This document shows, piece after piece, positions 5,004 to 5,244 of a stretch of 5,244 bases of DNA. Made by a program: the position numbers and the translations under genes. Origin of the DNA: an uncultured Sediminicola sp. (GTDB taxonomy: Bacteria; Bacteroidota; Bacteroidia; Flavobacteriales; Flavobacteriaceae); assembly GCA_938039345.1 (NCBI GenBank), contig CALHVB010000022.1, positions 1 through 5,244 on the forward strand, read 5' to 3'. The number at the start of each line of letters is the position of its first letter. The stretch's first letter is position 1. Below the pieces are notes generated by a model. It was not told the origin of the DNA, made no database searches, and saw only the letters and a program-made list of their open reading frames with translations.

Positions 5004-5244
5004 TTAGTTAATTAATCTAAATTCAGTTCTTCTGTTAGCTGCATGCTCTCTTTCAGTACAAGAAACACCGTCTTTACATCTGTTCTTTAACTTAGCTTCT
5101 CCATAACCGTTAGCTACTAATAAACTAGCGTTAATTCCTTTTGTTTTTAAGTACTCTGCTACTGCTTGTGCTCTTCTTTCAGATAATGCTTGGTTTGCTG
5201 ATGCGCTACCTCTAGAATCTGTATGAGATGCTAATTCTACCTTA
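5004..5244 (-). CDS. OmpA-family peptidoglycan-binding protein, C-terminal part
   Basis: Partial gene: the last 79 residues and stop codon are present and the rest lies beyond the right edge. It shows most of an OmpA C-terminal domain, which binds the diaminopimelate of peptidoglycan and fixes outer-membrane proteins to the wall. Visible motifs are ELASHTDSRGS with the ligand-binding Asp, NQALSERRAQAVAEYL (the long helix), LLVANGYGEAKL, and the terminal ANRRTEFRLI with the second ligand-binding Arg. Between the last two is an RCKDGVSCTEREH insert with two cysteines that could form a disulfide, common in flavobacterial OmpA proteins. The N-terminal architecture (barrel, TPR or repeats) cannot be seen. 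It converges on the head-GIN gene and shares the terminator at 4953-4983. Confidence 0.9.
   Translation of the reverse strand, partial: KVELASHTDSRGSASANQALSERRAQAVAEYLKTKGINASLLVANGYGEAKLKNRCKDGVSCTEREHAANRRTEFRLIN

Noticed and set aside
1..5244. CRISPR array, tRNA, rRNA, transposase, phage or toxin-antitoxin/defence genes
   Set aside because: Looked for on both strands; no repeat-spacer pattern, cloverleaf or recognisable protein of these kinds was seen.

Overview
The window looks like the chromosome of a marine-type member of the Bacteroidota, most likely family Flavobacteriaceae. It is very AT-rich, starts are preceded by A-rich leaders rather than Shine-Dalgarno sites (with one exception), and a TTG / TAnnTTTG promoter of the Bacteroidota type is present. 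The protein families (DUF4442, DUF4870, short PadR, PspC with a long C-terminus, head-GIN lipoprotein, OmpA-like protein) are those usually seen in flavobacteria. The genus cannot be fixed from this sequence.

Layout. Minus strand, 1-1037: the N-terminal 164 residues of a RhaT-family sugar/proton symporter (cut by the left edge), preceded by a complete DUF4442 hotdog-fold gene on the same strand. Plus strand, 1142-4934: a promoter, then a DUF4870 membrane protein, a PadR-family repressor (start best placed at 1901), a large PspC-domain membrane protein, and a head-GIN (DUF2807) lipoprotein. A symmetric bidirectional terminator (4953-4983) separates this block from the C-terminal end of an OmpA-family peptidoglycan-binding protein on the minus strand, cut by the right edge.

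How the genes may work together. The four plus-strand genes look like an envelope-sensing module. The PspC protein begins with an alpha-helical region resembling HAAS domains, which in other bacteria are encoded beside PadR regulators. It continues with PspC and several membrane segments, and ends in a large, probably extracytoplasmic, beta-rich domain with a 20-residue repeat. The neighbouring lipoprotein is a beta-helix ladder of SSGA turns. A perfect 9+2+9 palindrome lies between padR and pspC and is the best candidate operator for the PadR protein. The families and arrangement are seen or recognised; the regulatory circuit is inference.

Other non-coding structure: a nested hairpin of REP-like form between the DUF4870 and padR genes, a G-free 67-base stretch in the leader of the lipoprotein gene, and 11-bp-phased AT repeats upstream of the DUF4870 promoter. 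No tRNA, rRNA, CRISPR array, transposase or phage gene was seen.
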